Of a stretch of 64,000 nt of DNA, positions 1 to 8,068 are shown piece after piece. This DNA comes from Novosphingobium fluoreni (GTDB lineage: Bacteria > Pseudomonadota > Alphaproteobacteria > Sphingomonadales > Sphingomonadaceae): contig NZ_JACIDY010000003.1 of NCBI RefSeq assembly GCF_014196615.1, positions 62,001 to 126,000 of the forward strand, read 5' to 3'. The position numbers and the translations under genes are program-made. The notes under the pieces are model-generated. The model worked only from the letters and a program-made list of their open reading frames with translations. It was not told the origin of the DNA and did no database searches. Positions within the stretch are counted from its first letter, which is position 1. Every line of letters begins with the position of its first letter.

Positions 1-45
1 GCATTTTATGACAAGAGGTTGCGCGCTTTGACGTGCCATGTTTGA
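1..45 (+). CDS. possible C-terminal tail of an upstream gene
   Basis: Frame 1 is open from the left edge and stops with TGA at 43-45, encoding about 14 residues. It could be the end of a gene lying outside the window and upstream of ppk. Nothing in so short a stretch identifies the product, and the remaining bases up to 86 show no clear promoter. This is only a positional guess. Confidence 0.2.
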   Translation, partial: AFYDKRLRALTCHV

Positions 46-85
46 TATTCAATAACCTGCTGACGTCTGGCTGATACGGAAACCC

Positions 86-2281
86 ATGCTCGAAGCGCGC
101 GAAACGTCGAACCCGGTTGCCACCATGGCCGCCATCACCCCCGCCTCTGAGCCCGATATCACGCAGTCCCCGGCCCGGTTCTTCAACCGCGAATTGAGCT
201 GGCTTACCTTCAATCAGCGCGTTCTGGCCGAGGCGGAGAACCCACATTATCCGTTGCTGGAGCGGCTGCGCTTCCTGTCCATCTCGGGCAGCAACCTCGA
301 TGAATTCATGACGGTGCGCGTCGCCGGGCTGGCCGGCCAGATCCGCCGCTCGATCGATGAGATCTCGATCGACGGGATGACGCCCACGCAGCAGCTGTCC
401 GCCGTCCACGAACGCATCCTCGAAATCGAGGCGACCCAACAGGCCATCTGGCGGTCCTTGAAGGACGAACTGGCCGAATGCGGCATCCGCGTCGTCGGCG
501 AAGAGCGCGTGAGCGCCGCCAACGACCGCTGGCTGAAAGACTATTTCCTGGGCCACATCATGCCGGTGATCACCCCACAGGCGATCGACCCTGCGCACCC
601 CTTCCCCTTTGTCGCCAACACCGGCATCGGCGTGATGTTCTCGCTCACCCGCGCCGCGGACAATACCGCGGTGATGGAGATGATCCTGATCCCCCAGGCC
701 CTGCCCCGCTTCGTGCGGATACCGGGGCCTGATGCGATCTACATGTCGATCGAGGACCTGATCTGCCGCCACGCGGAAGAGATTTTCCCGGGCTTCAAGG
801 TCAACGGCCACGGCGTGTTCCGCGTCCTGCGTGACAGCGACATAGAGATCGAGGAAGATGCAGAGGATCTGGTTCGATATTACCGCACCGCGATCCAGCG
901 GCGGCGACGTGGCATGGTCATCGTCCTGCAGCTGCAGGGTCGGTTCAATCCGGCCGCCGAAGAACTGCTGCGGGCGCAGCTGGGCCTGGACAAGGCGCTG
1001 ATCATCAAGACCGGGGGGCTGATCGGCATGGCGGGCCTCTCCGGCATCGTCGAGGAAGACCGGCCTGAGCTGAAGTTTGAGCCATATTCTCCGCGTTACC
1101 CGGAGCGTATCCTGGAGCATGACGGCGATTGCTTTGCCGCGATCCGCGAAAAGGGCATCGTTATCCAGCACCCCTTCGAAAGCTTCGAAGTGGTGATCGA
1201 TTTCCTGAAGCAAGCCGCGCGTGATCCTGATGTGATCGCGATCAAGCAGACGCTCTATCGCGCGGGCAAGCAGTCCGCGATCATCGCCGCGCTGATCGCT
1301 GCGGCCGAGGCGGGCAAGTCCGTCACCGCCGTGGTCGAGCTGAAGGCCCGCTTCGATGAGGAGCAGAACCTGCTCTGGGCCAGCCAGCTGGAACGCGCCG
1401 GCGTGCAGGTGATCTATGGTTTCGTCGACTGGAAGACCCACGCCAAGGTTTCGATGGTGGTGCGCCGCGAAGGCGATGGCTATCGCACTTACTGCCACTT
1501 CGGCACCGGCAACTATCACCCGGTGACGGCGCGCATCTACACCGACTTGTCGTACTTCACCGCCGCGCCCGAGGCGGGCCGTGACGTGGGCAAGCTGTTC
1601 AATTTCATCACCGGCTATATCGAGCCCAAGCACACCGAGCTGCTATCGATCTCACCCATCAGCCTGCGGCCCACGCTGTACCAGTGCATCGATGCAGAGA
1701 TCGCCAACGCGCAGGCCGGCAAGCCTGCGACGATCTGGGCCAAGATGAATTCTCTGACCGATCCCGATCTGATCGACCGGCTCTACGCCGCCAGCAGCGC
1801 GGGCGTGGAGATTCTGCTGGTCATCCGCGGCATCTGCTGCCTGCGCCCGGGGATCGAGGGGCTGAGTGAGAATATCACTGTCAAATCGATCATCGGTCGC
1901 TTCCTGGAACACGCCCGGATCTGGGCCTTCGCCAACGGCAGCGAACTGCCCAGTCGCAAGGCGCGGGTCTTCATCACCTCAGCTGACGGCATGAGCCGCA
2001 ACCTCGATCGCCGCGTGGAACTGCTGCTGCCGCTGCGCAACAAGACCGTCCACGATCAGGTGCTGGGCCAGGTTATGCTCGCCAATCTGCTGGACACCGA
2101 ACAAAGCTGGTTCCTGGAGGCGGATGGCGACTATCATCGCGCCAAGGTGGGAGAGGATGAGGACGAGGCGTTCAACCTGCACAGCTACTTCATGACCAAT
2201 CCTTCGATTTCCGGGCGTGGCGCTTCACTTGCCAGTGGACGAAAGGTGCCGAAGCTGTCGCTTCGGCGCGGCAACATATGA
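86..2281 (+). CDS. ppk: polyphosphate kinase 1 (PPK1)
   Basis: 731 residues, the normal PPK1 length. The enzyme reversibly transfers the gamma-phosphate of ATP onto inorganic polyphosphate. The N-terminal domain begins with the family pattern FFNRELSWLTFNQRVL near residue 32. The two conserved active-site histidines are visible, in THAKVSMV (about 452) and LEHARIWAF (about 607). An in-frame ATG at 125 is an alternative start because the first 30 residues are not conserved in type. ppx starts 46 bases downstream on the same strand, giving the classical ppk-ppx pair. No convincing Pho box could be placed in the 85 visible upstream bases. Confidence 0.96.
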   Translation: MLEARETSNPVATMAAITPASEPDITQSPARFFNRELSWLTFNQRVLAEAENPHYPLLERLRFLSISGSNLDEFMTVRVAGLAGQIRRSIDEISIDGMTPTQQLSAVHERILEIEATQQAIWRSLKDELAECGIRVVGEERVSAANDRWLKDYFLGHIMPVITPQAIDPAHPFPFVANTGIGVMFSLTRAADNTAVMEMILIPQALPRFVRIPGPDAIYMSIEDLICRHAEEIFPGFKVNGHGVFRVLRDSDIEIEEDAEDLVRYYRTAIQRRRRGMVIVLQLQGRFNPAAEELLRAQLGLDKALIIKTGGLIGMAGLSGIVEEDRPELKFEPYSPRYPERILEHDGDCFAAIREKGIVIQHPFESFEVVIDFLKQAARDPDVIAIKQTLYRAGKQSAIIAALIAAAEAGKSVTAVVELKARFDEEQNLLWASQLERAGVQVIYGFVDWKTHAKVSMVVRREGDGYRTYCHFGTGNYHPVTARIYTDLSYFTAAPEAGRDVGKLFNFITGYIEPKHTELLSISPISLRPTLYQCIDAEIANAQAGKPATIWAKMNSLTDPDLIDRLYAASSAGVEILLVIRGICCLRPGIEGLSENITVKSIIGRFLEHARIWAFANGSELPSRKARVFITSADGMSRNLDRRVELLLPLRNKTVHDQVLGQVMLANLLDTEQSWFLEADGDYHRAKVGEDEDEAFNLHSYFMTNPSISGRGASLASGRKVPKLSLRRGNI

Positions 2282-2327
2282 TAGCGAGGCTCCGGAACCG
2301 GGGCTGAGACGAAACGCTAAAACGATC

Positions 2328-3809
2328 ATGACCGGCACAAGCCCACTGGGCGAAAACGCGAGCGTCAAGCGCGCGATCATTGATATCGGCTCCAACACGG
2401 TGCGGCTTGTGGTCTATAACGGTCCACTTCGCGCACCCGTGGTGATCCTGAACGAAAAGGTCAGCGCCAAGCTCGGCAAGGATCTGGGCAAGAACGGGCT
2501 GCTGTCTGCCAAGTCGATGCAGACCGCGCTGGCCGCGCTGGCCCGCTTTTCCGCCATGCTGGAAATGCTGGGCATCGACGATGTCGATTGCGTGGCCACC
2601 GCCGCCAGTCGTGATGCCGCTAACGGTCCGGACTTTTTGGAAGCCGTGCGCCGCCTGGGCCTTTCCCCACGGCTGCTGACCGGCGAAGAAGAAGCGCGCG
2701 CCAGCGCCACGGGCGTGATCGCCGCATTTCCCGGTGCGAAGGGTATCGTGGGCGATCTGGGCGGTGGTAGCCTGGAACTGGTCGCCATTGACGGCGATGT
2801 CCGACCGGGCGGGATAACCCTGCCTTTCGGCACCTTGCGCCTACCGGAACTGCGCGCGGGCGGTGCGGTGCGCTTTGCCGGTCTCGTGCGCGATGGACTG
2901 GCCAAGGCTGACTTTTCCGCAGTGACCGGCCACCCGCTCTATATCGTCGGCGGTTCGTGGCGGGCGCTGGCGTTGCAGGCGATGCACGATCTCGATTGGC
3001 CGTTGGACGATCCGCACGATTTCGAACTGATGCCCGATGTCGCCCTGCGCATCTGCCGCCAGTTTGAGAAGAGCAAGCCTGAAAAGGCCGATCCGCGCAT
3101 TTCCACGTCGCGCCTTGCCAGCCTGCCCGATGCGGCGGCGCTGCTGGGCCAGTTGGTGGAGCGGATCGCGCCCTCGCGGATCATATTTTCGTCGTGGGGC
3201 CTGCGCGAAGGCCTGGTATTTGCCCGCCTGGACGAGGCGACGCGCCGGCAGAACCCGATGCTAGCCGGCGTCGCGGGCTTCGCGCGTTCCGCCGCCGTCG
3301 ATCCCGCACATGCCATTAAGATCGCGGACTGGACGCGGGATGTCTGCCGGGCCGCGCCCGAGGATGAGGACTTGCGCCTGGCCTCTACCATGCTCGCGCT
3401 CGCGGCGATGCGCACCGAACCCAACTTGCGGGCGGAAGAAGCCATGACCTGGGCGCTGCGCAAGCGCTGGGTAGGCCTGAACGCCCGGGGCCGAGCGATG
3501 ATGGCGATGACCGTTTTCGCCAATTCCGGCCTGACCGACGTTCCCGCGACTTTCGCGCGGCTTGCCGGCCCGGAGGACTTGCGCACTGCCGTGGGTTGGG
3601 GCCTTGCCACCCGGCTCTGCCGCCGCCTGACCGGATGCGCCGAGAAAGCGCTCCGCCAGACGGCCCTGCGCCGGGCCGATGGGAAGCTGGTGCTTTCGCT
3701 GGATGAGCCGGTCCAAGCCCTTTTCAACAACTCCGGCGCCAAGGACTTGCGCCACTTGGCGGAATGGCTGGGCATGGAGGGCGAAGTCGCCAGCCCGGTC
3801 CCCGCCTGA
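2328..3809 (+). CDS. ppx: exopolyphosphatase, Ppx/GppA family
   Basis: 493 residues from the ATG at 2328. An in-frame GTG at 2217 is rejected because it would overlap ppk by 65 bases and add a non-homologous leader. The product has the actin-like Ppx/GppA fold with the phosphate loop AIIDIGSNTVRLVVY at the N terminus, the second nucleotide/phosphate motif GDLGGGSLELV about residue 142, and a C-terminal helical HD-type region. It removes terminal phosphates from polyphosphate, the counter-activity of the adjacent PPK1; pppGpp hydrolysis is an alternative activity of the family. It ends 21 bases from the convergent virB11 stop codon. Confidence 0.95.
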   Translation: MTGTSPLGENASVKRAIIDIGSNTVRLVVYNGPLRAPVVILNEKVSAKLGKDLGKNGLLSAKSMQTALAALARFSAMLEMLGIDDVDCVATAASRDAANGPDFLEAVRRLGLSPRLLTGEEEARASATGVIAAFPGAKGIVGDLGGGSLELVAIDGDVRPGGITLPFGTLRLPELRAGGAVRFAGLVRDGLAKADFSAVTGHPLYIVGGSWRALALQAMHDLDWPLDDPHDFELMPDVALRICRQFEKSKPEKADPRISTSRLASLPDAAALLGQLVERIAPSRIIFSSWGLREGLVFARLDEATRRQNPMLAGVAGFARSAAVDPAHAIKIADWTRDVCRAAPEDEDLRLASTMLALAAMRTEPNLRAEEAMTWALRKRWVGLNARGRAMMAMTVFANSGLTDVPATFARLAGPEDLRTAVGWGLATRLCRRLTGCAEKALRQTALRRADGKLVLSLDEPVQALFNNSGAKDLRHLAEWLGMEGEVASPVPA

Positions 3810-3830
3810 TCGCGTGCCTAGTTGAGACAA

Positions 3831-4889
3831 CTAACCGACGAGGGCGCGGCTCTCCGCGATAGTGGAGATGCCGCGTTTGCCGTCCTGCCGGTCCAGCTGG
3901 ACGACGATGTCGATCACGCTGGCGGCATATTCCAGCGTCTCGCTGCGAGTAAGGCCGATGCCGGTCTGCATGCTCATCAGCGCGATCTGCTCCAGCGCGC
4001 CGCGCGGCGAATTGGCGTGAACGGTGGAGAACGAGCCTGGGTGGCCGGTGTTGATCGCCCGCAGGAAGCTGACTGTCTCGGTACCGCGCAACTCACCCAG
4101 CACGATACGATCGGGGCGCAGGCGCAGCGCGGCCTGCAGCAGATCGTTGGCCGAAACCTTGGCTTCGCCCAGTTCCCCCTTCACCGCGATCAGCCCGACG
4201 CCATTGGCACCGGGCAGGCGCAGCTCGGCGGTATCCTCCACCAGCACCACCCGCTCATGCTCGGGAATTTCGGTCAGCATCGCGTTGAGGAAAGTGGTCT
4301 TGCCGGTGGACGTACCGCCCGAGATCAGGATCGTGCGGCGGCGGCGAATGGCATCGCGCAGGAAGGCGATCGGCTGCGCCAACGGGTCGGGCGCAGGCGT
4401 TTCGGGCGGCAGCGTGATCGGCCCGCGATCGTAGGCGTCCAGCGGCAGCTCCAGCAGCCGGTGCCGACGAATCGCCATGGCCCAGTTGCTGCGGGTGGCC
4501 GGTGGACCGACCAATTGAATACGCGCCCCCGTCTGCCCCGAAATCGCGGGCAAGGTGGCGGATAGCAGCGGGTGTTCGCGGTTGATGCCCTGGTGGCTGA
4601 TCCGGGCGACCTGCTCGGCCAGGCGCTGGAGCAACTGATTGTCCATCGCCGGCAGCTCGATCCGGCTCATGCCGCCTGCCGCCGCGTCCTCCACCCAGAT
4701 CTCACTCGGCCGATTGACCAGGATTTCCGTCACCGTCTCACGCTCCAACCAGGGGCGCAGCGGCGCGAGGTACGCGTCCAGATAGACGCTGCGCGACGAC
4801 GTACCGGCAGAGGTCACGGCTTCGGCGCTCCTGATATCGAGGGACGCGCGGGCGGGCAGAGTGTGGACATCGGCGACCATGCTGATCAC
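3831..4889 (-). CDS. virB11: type IV secretion ATPase VirB11
   Basis: 352 residues; hexameric traffic ATPase at the inner face of the membrane. Visible motifs are Walker A GGTSTGKTT (about 190-198), the Asp box VEDTAELRLPG (about 215), Walker B VLGELRG (about 262) and the His box GSFSTVHANSP (about 287). The likely start is a GTG overlapping the virB10 stop by 4 bases (GTGA) and preceded by AAGGT; an ATG lies three codons inside. It is the last gene of a seven-gene operon reading leftward. Pilus biogenesis and a substrate-translocation role are known for the family. The actual substrate here is unknown, and no coupling protein (VirD4) is nearby. Confidence 0.95.
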   Translation of the reverse strand: MISMVADVHTLPARASLDIRSAEAVTSAGTSSRSVYLDAYLAPLRPWLERETVTEILVNRPSEIWVEDAAAGGMSRIELPAMDNQLLQRLAEQVARISHQGINREHPLLSATLPAISGQTGARIQLVGPPATRSNWAMAIRRHRLLELPLDAYDRGPITLPPETPAPDPLAQPIAFLRDAIRRRRTILISGGTSTGKTTFLNAMLTEIPEHERVVLVEDTAELRLPGANGVGLIAVKGELGEAKVSANDLLQAALRLRPDRIVLGELRGTETVSFLRAINTGHPGSFSTVHANSPRGALEQIALMSMQTGIGLTRSETLEYAASVIDIVVQLDRQDGKRGISTIAESRALVG

Positions 4890-5980
4890 TTGACCTTCGA
4901 AAAGTCCAGATCCTTGGCGGTGAAGACGCGGATCGGTTCGCCCTGCCGCACCCGGACGGTAGGACCGACCTGCCCGCCCTGCTGCACGGCGGTGGACGCA
5001 GCCGTGCTGCCGCCGCCGACGACGACCGACGAGTTGCTGCCGATCAGGTTGGGCAAGCCGCCCAGCACCGAAAGCAGCATCGCCGAGCCGAACCGCTCGA
5101 AGAAGTGGCTGTTGACCTTGCCCGCCAGGCCCGTCTCACCCCCGAACGCGATCGCGGGGGAGCCAAGGTCCGCCGACACGCCATCGGGCCGGATCAAACG
5201 CGTCCAGATGACATAGGCGCGCTTTTGCCCTGCGGAGAGGCCGCTCTTGTACTGGCCGATCAGGCGCGACGAGCGTGGGACCAGCACGGTCCGCCCGTCG
5301 AAGCTCTTCACGTCGGTGCTGACGATGGCGCGCACGAAACCCGGCACGTCGGTGTCGATCGCGGTTTCCAGCACGGCCGGGATCAGCGTGCCCTGCGTCA
5401 CCGTGGTGGCGGGATCGAAGCTGCGCTTGGCGGACGCGCTGCCCCCGCCCATCGCGCCGAGGCGGGAGGCGAATTCGTCGTTGGCGGTGCCGCCCTTGAA
5501 GTCGATCTTGCCGTCGGCAACGGCCTGCGCCGGCGCGCCTGCCGCGTCGAAGACCACGGTCGGGCTGGCCGCCGGGTTGCCCTGCGGACTGCTCATCACG
5601 CCCGGTTGGGCAGACAGGACAGCCTGCGGAGCCGGAGCGGCCAGCGGTGCCGGGGCTACGCTGGGCGAAACGATCGTCGGCTGCGGCACGGGCGTGATCG
5701 CGGCGGCAGGGACGACGGGGGCCGTGGCGACGGGCGCGGCGACGGTTTCTTCCGGCTTGGCGTTGCGCGCCGCGTCCATCGACCACAAGGTCACACCGCC
5801 CAGCAGCGCCACGATCGCGACACCGGCGGCAAGACCCAGGCCATCGCCCTTCTTGCGCTGGCTGACGGTGGGCAGGACATTGCGGGTAGCCAGGTCGATG
5901 ACCTGCGCACCGCCGCTTTCGCGCGGATCGCGGGCGTCGTCTTTGTTGAAGCGCTCACGCAGGGCGGAATTCGGAGCCAT
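4886..5980 (-). CDS. virB10: type IV secretion core protein VirB10 (TrbI family)
   Basis: 364 residues. There is a short cytoplasmic N terminus of about 48 residues, a single membrane segment (about 49-68, GLGLAAGVAIVALLGGVTLW), then a long Pro/Ala-rich periplasmic linker and the conserved C-terminal TrbI beta-barrel domain with TVTQGTLIPAVLETAIDTDVPG (about 205). VirB10 spans the envelope and connects inner-membrane ATPases to the outer-membrane pore made with VirB9 and normally VirB7. It overlaps virB11 by 4 bases and follows virB9 by 3 bases. Confidence 0.95.
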   Translation of the reverse strand: MAPNSALRERFNKDDARDPRESGGAQVIDLATRNVLPTVSQRKKGDGLGLAAGVAIVALLGGVTLWSMDAARNAKPEETVAAPVATAPVVPAAAITPVPQPTIVSPSVAPAPLAAPAPQAVLSAQPGVMSSPQGNPAASPTVVFDAAGAPAQAVADGKIDFKGGTANDEFASRLGAMGGGSASAKRSFDPATTVTQGTLIPAVLETAIDTDVPGFVRAIVSTDVKSFDGRTVLVPRSSRLIGQYKSGLSAGQKRAYVIWTRLIRPDGVSADLGSPAIAFGGETGLAGKVNSHFFERFGSAMLLSVLGGLPNLIGSNSSVVVGGGSTAASTAVQQGGQVGPTVRVRQGEPIRVFTAKDLDFSKVK

Positions 5981-5983
5981 GGA

Positions 5984-6835
5984 TCAGTTCTCCCGGATCG
6001 GCGAGGCAGCGGGGGTGGCAGCGGCCACCACGGCGGACGCGGGCGCAAGGCTGGCGGGCGGCGTTGCGGCTCCGGCATTCGGCGCGGAGGATGGCGTGCC
6101 CGCTGCAGGGGCGGCGGGACGCTGGTTCTCGATCGTAGCCTGCGACTTGCCGGAGCGCAGCAGGATAACGTGCGGCACGTCCTCCACCACGATCGTGCGA
6201 CCGCGCACCGAGTAGTTGACCGGCCCCACTTCTCCCTTGGCGTTCTGGATCAGGATCGCGGGCACTTCGGCCTTTTCGCCCCACAGCAGATAGGTGGCGT
6301 TGCCATCGTCATACATGCGCGCGGGCAGGATGCGGGCATCGCCTTTGGTGCGGAACGCGAAGTTCAGCGCGGCGGGATCGACCGGCGTCTCCACCGTGCC
6401 GCCCAGCACCGATTGCTCGGCAGGTGTCAGTGCGGCCACCATCGGCTCCGCTTTCTTGGGCGCGTCCTTGTAGGTGAAGCGCAGCAGATAGACCGGCTTG
6501 GCCTTGGGCGAGGCGACCAGATCGAAGAAGTACGTGTGGCGATCGGTAACGACCGTCATGTTGGTACGCGCGGCGGCCTCCAGCGGCTTTACGAACAGCA
6601 CGTCGGCGCGCTTGTTGGGCGTGATCTGCCACGATGCGCTATCGCCCACGGCGACATTCTCGATCGCCTCGCCTTCGCCGAACGTGATCGTGGCCTGGAC
6701 GCCGGGGCGGCCATCGATCCGAACCACTTCGTTGGGCGCATAGGGATGCTGGACCAGACGCTCGTCGGCCATGGCGGGCTGCGCCAGGGCAGCGGCAAGG
6801 GCCAGCGGAGCGGCAAGAAGCAGGCCGCGGATCAT
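5984..6835 (-). CDS. virB9: type IV secretion core protein VirB9
   Basis: 283 residues with a cleavable Sec signal (MIRGLLLAAPLALAAALAQPAMA). The N-terminal and C-terminal VirB9/CagX/TrbG-type domains are recognisable (ITFGEGEAIENVAVGDSASW; DGNATYLLWGEKAEVPAILI; VEDVPHVILLRSG). After the usual end there is an extra Ala/Pro/Ser-rich tail of about 55 residues, unusual for the family. VirB9 forms the outer-membrane core ring with VirB10. The start overlaps the virB6 stop by 4 bases (ATGA). No VirB7 lipoprotein partner was found in the operon. Confidence 0.93.
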   Translation of the reverse strand: MIRGLLLAAPLALAAALAQPAMADERLVQHPYAPNEVVRIDGRPGVQATITFGEGEAIENVAVGDSASWQITPNKRADVLFVKPLEAAARTNMTVVTDRHTYFFDLVASPKAKPVYLLRFTYKDAPKKAEPMVAALTPAEQSVLGGTVETPVDPAALNFAFRTKGDARILPARMYDDGNATYLLWGEKAEVPAILIQNAKGEVGPVNYSVRGRTIVVEDVPHVILLRSGKSQATIENQRPAAPAAGTPSSAPNAGAATPPASLAPASAVVAAATPAASPIREN

Positions 6836-8067
6836 CGTATCATCTCCTTTGCCGGACGGGCCGTGTTGCCGCGTGCGGTATCGTTCGAAGCGCGAAAGCG
6901 ACTGCCGATGCCCTTCGCGCGTGAGGCGGAGGCGCCGCCCCCTATCGGTTCGAGCCCGCCGCCACTCACTTGGGTGATGACGGTGCGTCTCTCGCCCGAG
7001 CGGCCGCCCTCCCCCGTCTGTTGCTGCATCTCTACCGGGTTACCGACGGCAGCAGCCAATGCGGCGCGGCGCGGCGAAGACGTCTGGGCGATCGAGGTGC
7101 CCGCGGATTGCATCGCCGGAACTGACATCGCGGCAATCGCGCGGCTTTCGGCGCGGTCTTCCCGCTCGCTGCGGCCGAGTCCGAAGACCTGCCAGCCCGA
7201 AGCGATCGTGCCCGCCACCTTCAGCATCATCGTCATCAGCGCGCAATGCACCGCCGCGACCAGGAACAGCGCCATTGCCGCCCGTCCGTCGATATCGACC
7301 AGGTTGGAAGACAGCGCGCGCACCACCGGCACCAGCAGTTCCAGCGTGATGCTGCCACCCAGCACGACGAACAACGGAGTCAGCGCCGTCAACGCAACGC
7401 CGCGCAGCCAGCCCGCAGTCAGCCCACGCGTTCCGGAGAACAGCGCCATCACCACGAAGATCGGGCCCAGCGCCATCAGCAGCGCCAGCGCGATGCGCGC
7501 CGTCAGCAGCACGCCCACGGTGCCCAGCATCAGCAGCAAGCCGCCCATCCACATCACGCTTTCGGGCGTGAACAGGCCCGAGGCGCCTGCGGTGGCGGCA
7601 GCCTGAGCACCGGCCTGAGCCGCTGCGCTACCCTGCCCGTGCCCGGCGGTTTCGGTGATTGCCCCGAACACCAGGTCGATGCGATCGCCGAAGATCTGCG
7701 TAGCCGATCCGCTCGATCCGGTGAGGACCGAGGCAATCCAGTCCGGCCCGGCCACTGCCAGGTTCCACATCACGCCCTGATAGGCGATCCAGCTGGTGGC
7801 GAATGTCAGCACCAGGCCCAGCGTCAACATCCGCGGCGTCAGCGCCGAGATGCCCAGGCTGGATCGTCCGGTCAGCAGCGAAAAGGCGAAGAAGGCGATG
7901 TAGAGCGTCAGCAGGATCGTCAGCACCGGAGCCATCGCCCCGCTGGCGCCGAACAGGCGGCCGAAGGTGGCGGCGGTCATCTCGCCCGCCATGCAGTCCA
8001 CCGCCCGCAGCGCCGGGCCGACGCCCGCCGAGGCGACTTCGGTCAGTTGATCGCAGGAGCTGGCCAT
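6832..8067 (-). CDS. virB6: type IV secretion inner-membrane protein VirB6 (TrbL/VirB6)
   Basis: 411 residues from the ATG at 8067, one base after the virB4 stop; the 12-codon-longer version would overlap virB4. The N-terminal part contains roughly six hydrophobic segments (for example LTILLTLYIAFFAFSLL, GGLLLMLGTVGVLLTARIALALL, ALFLVAAVHCALMTMML) with a small Gly/Ala-rich loop. The last 110 residues form a polar, Arg-rich cytoplasmic tail. VirB6 forms part of the inner-membrane translocation channel. Assignment rests on topology, size and operon position more than on a specific motif. Confidence 0.88.
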   Translation of the reverse strand: MASSCDQLTEVASAGVGPALRAVDCMAGEMTAATFGRLFGASGAMAPVLTILLTLYIAFFAFSLLTGRSSLGISALTPRMLTLGLVLTFATSWIAYQGVMWNLAVAGPDWIASVLTGSSGSATQIFGDRIDLVFGAITETAGHGQGSAAAQAGAQAAATAGASGLFTPESVMWMGGLLLMLGTVGVLLTARIALALLMALGPIFVVMALFSGTRGLTAGWLRGVALTALTPLFVVLGGSITLELLVPVVRALSSNLVDIDGRAAMALFLVAAVHCALMTMMLKVAGTIASGWQVFGLGRSEREDRAESRAIAAMSVPAMQSAGTSIAQTSSPRRAALAAAVGNPVEMQQQTGEGGRSGERRTVITQVSGGGLEPIGGGASASRAKGIGSRFRASNDTARGNTARPAKEMIR

Positions 8068-8068
8068 C

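Noticed and set aside
1..85. Pho box upstream of ppk
   Set aside because: Only isolated half-sites (a minus-strand TTGTCAT at 8-14) without an 11-bp partner directed at ppk.
2217..2327. GTG start for ppx at 2217
   Set aside because: Would overlap ppk by 65 bases and add residues that are only the shifted reading of the ppk end.
5105..7606. Plus-strand open frame of 833 codons opposite virB10, virB9 and virB6
   Set aside because: Shadow of the type IV operon; Arg/Gly-rich translation without family features.
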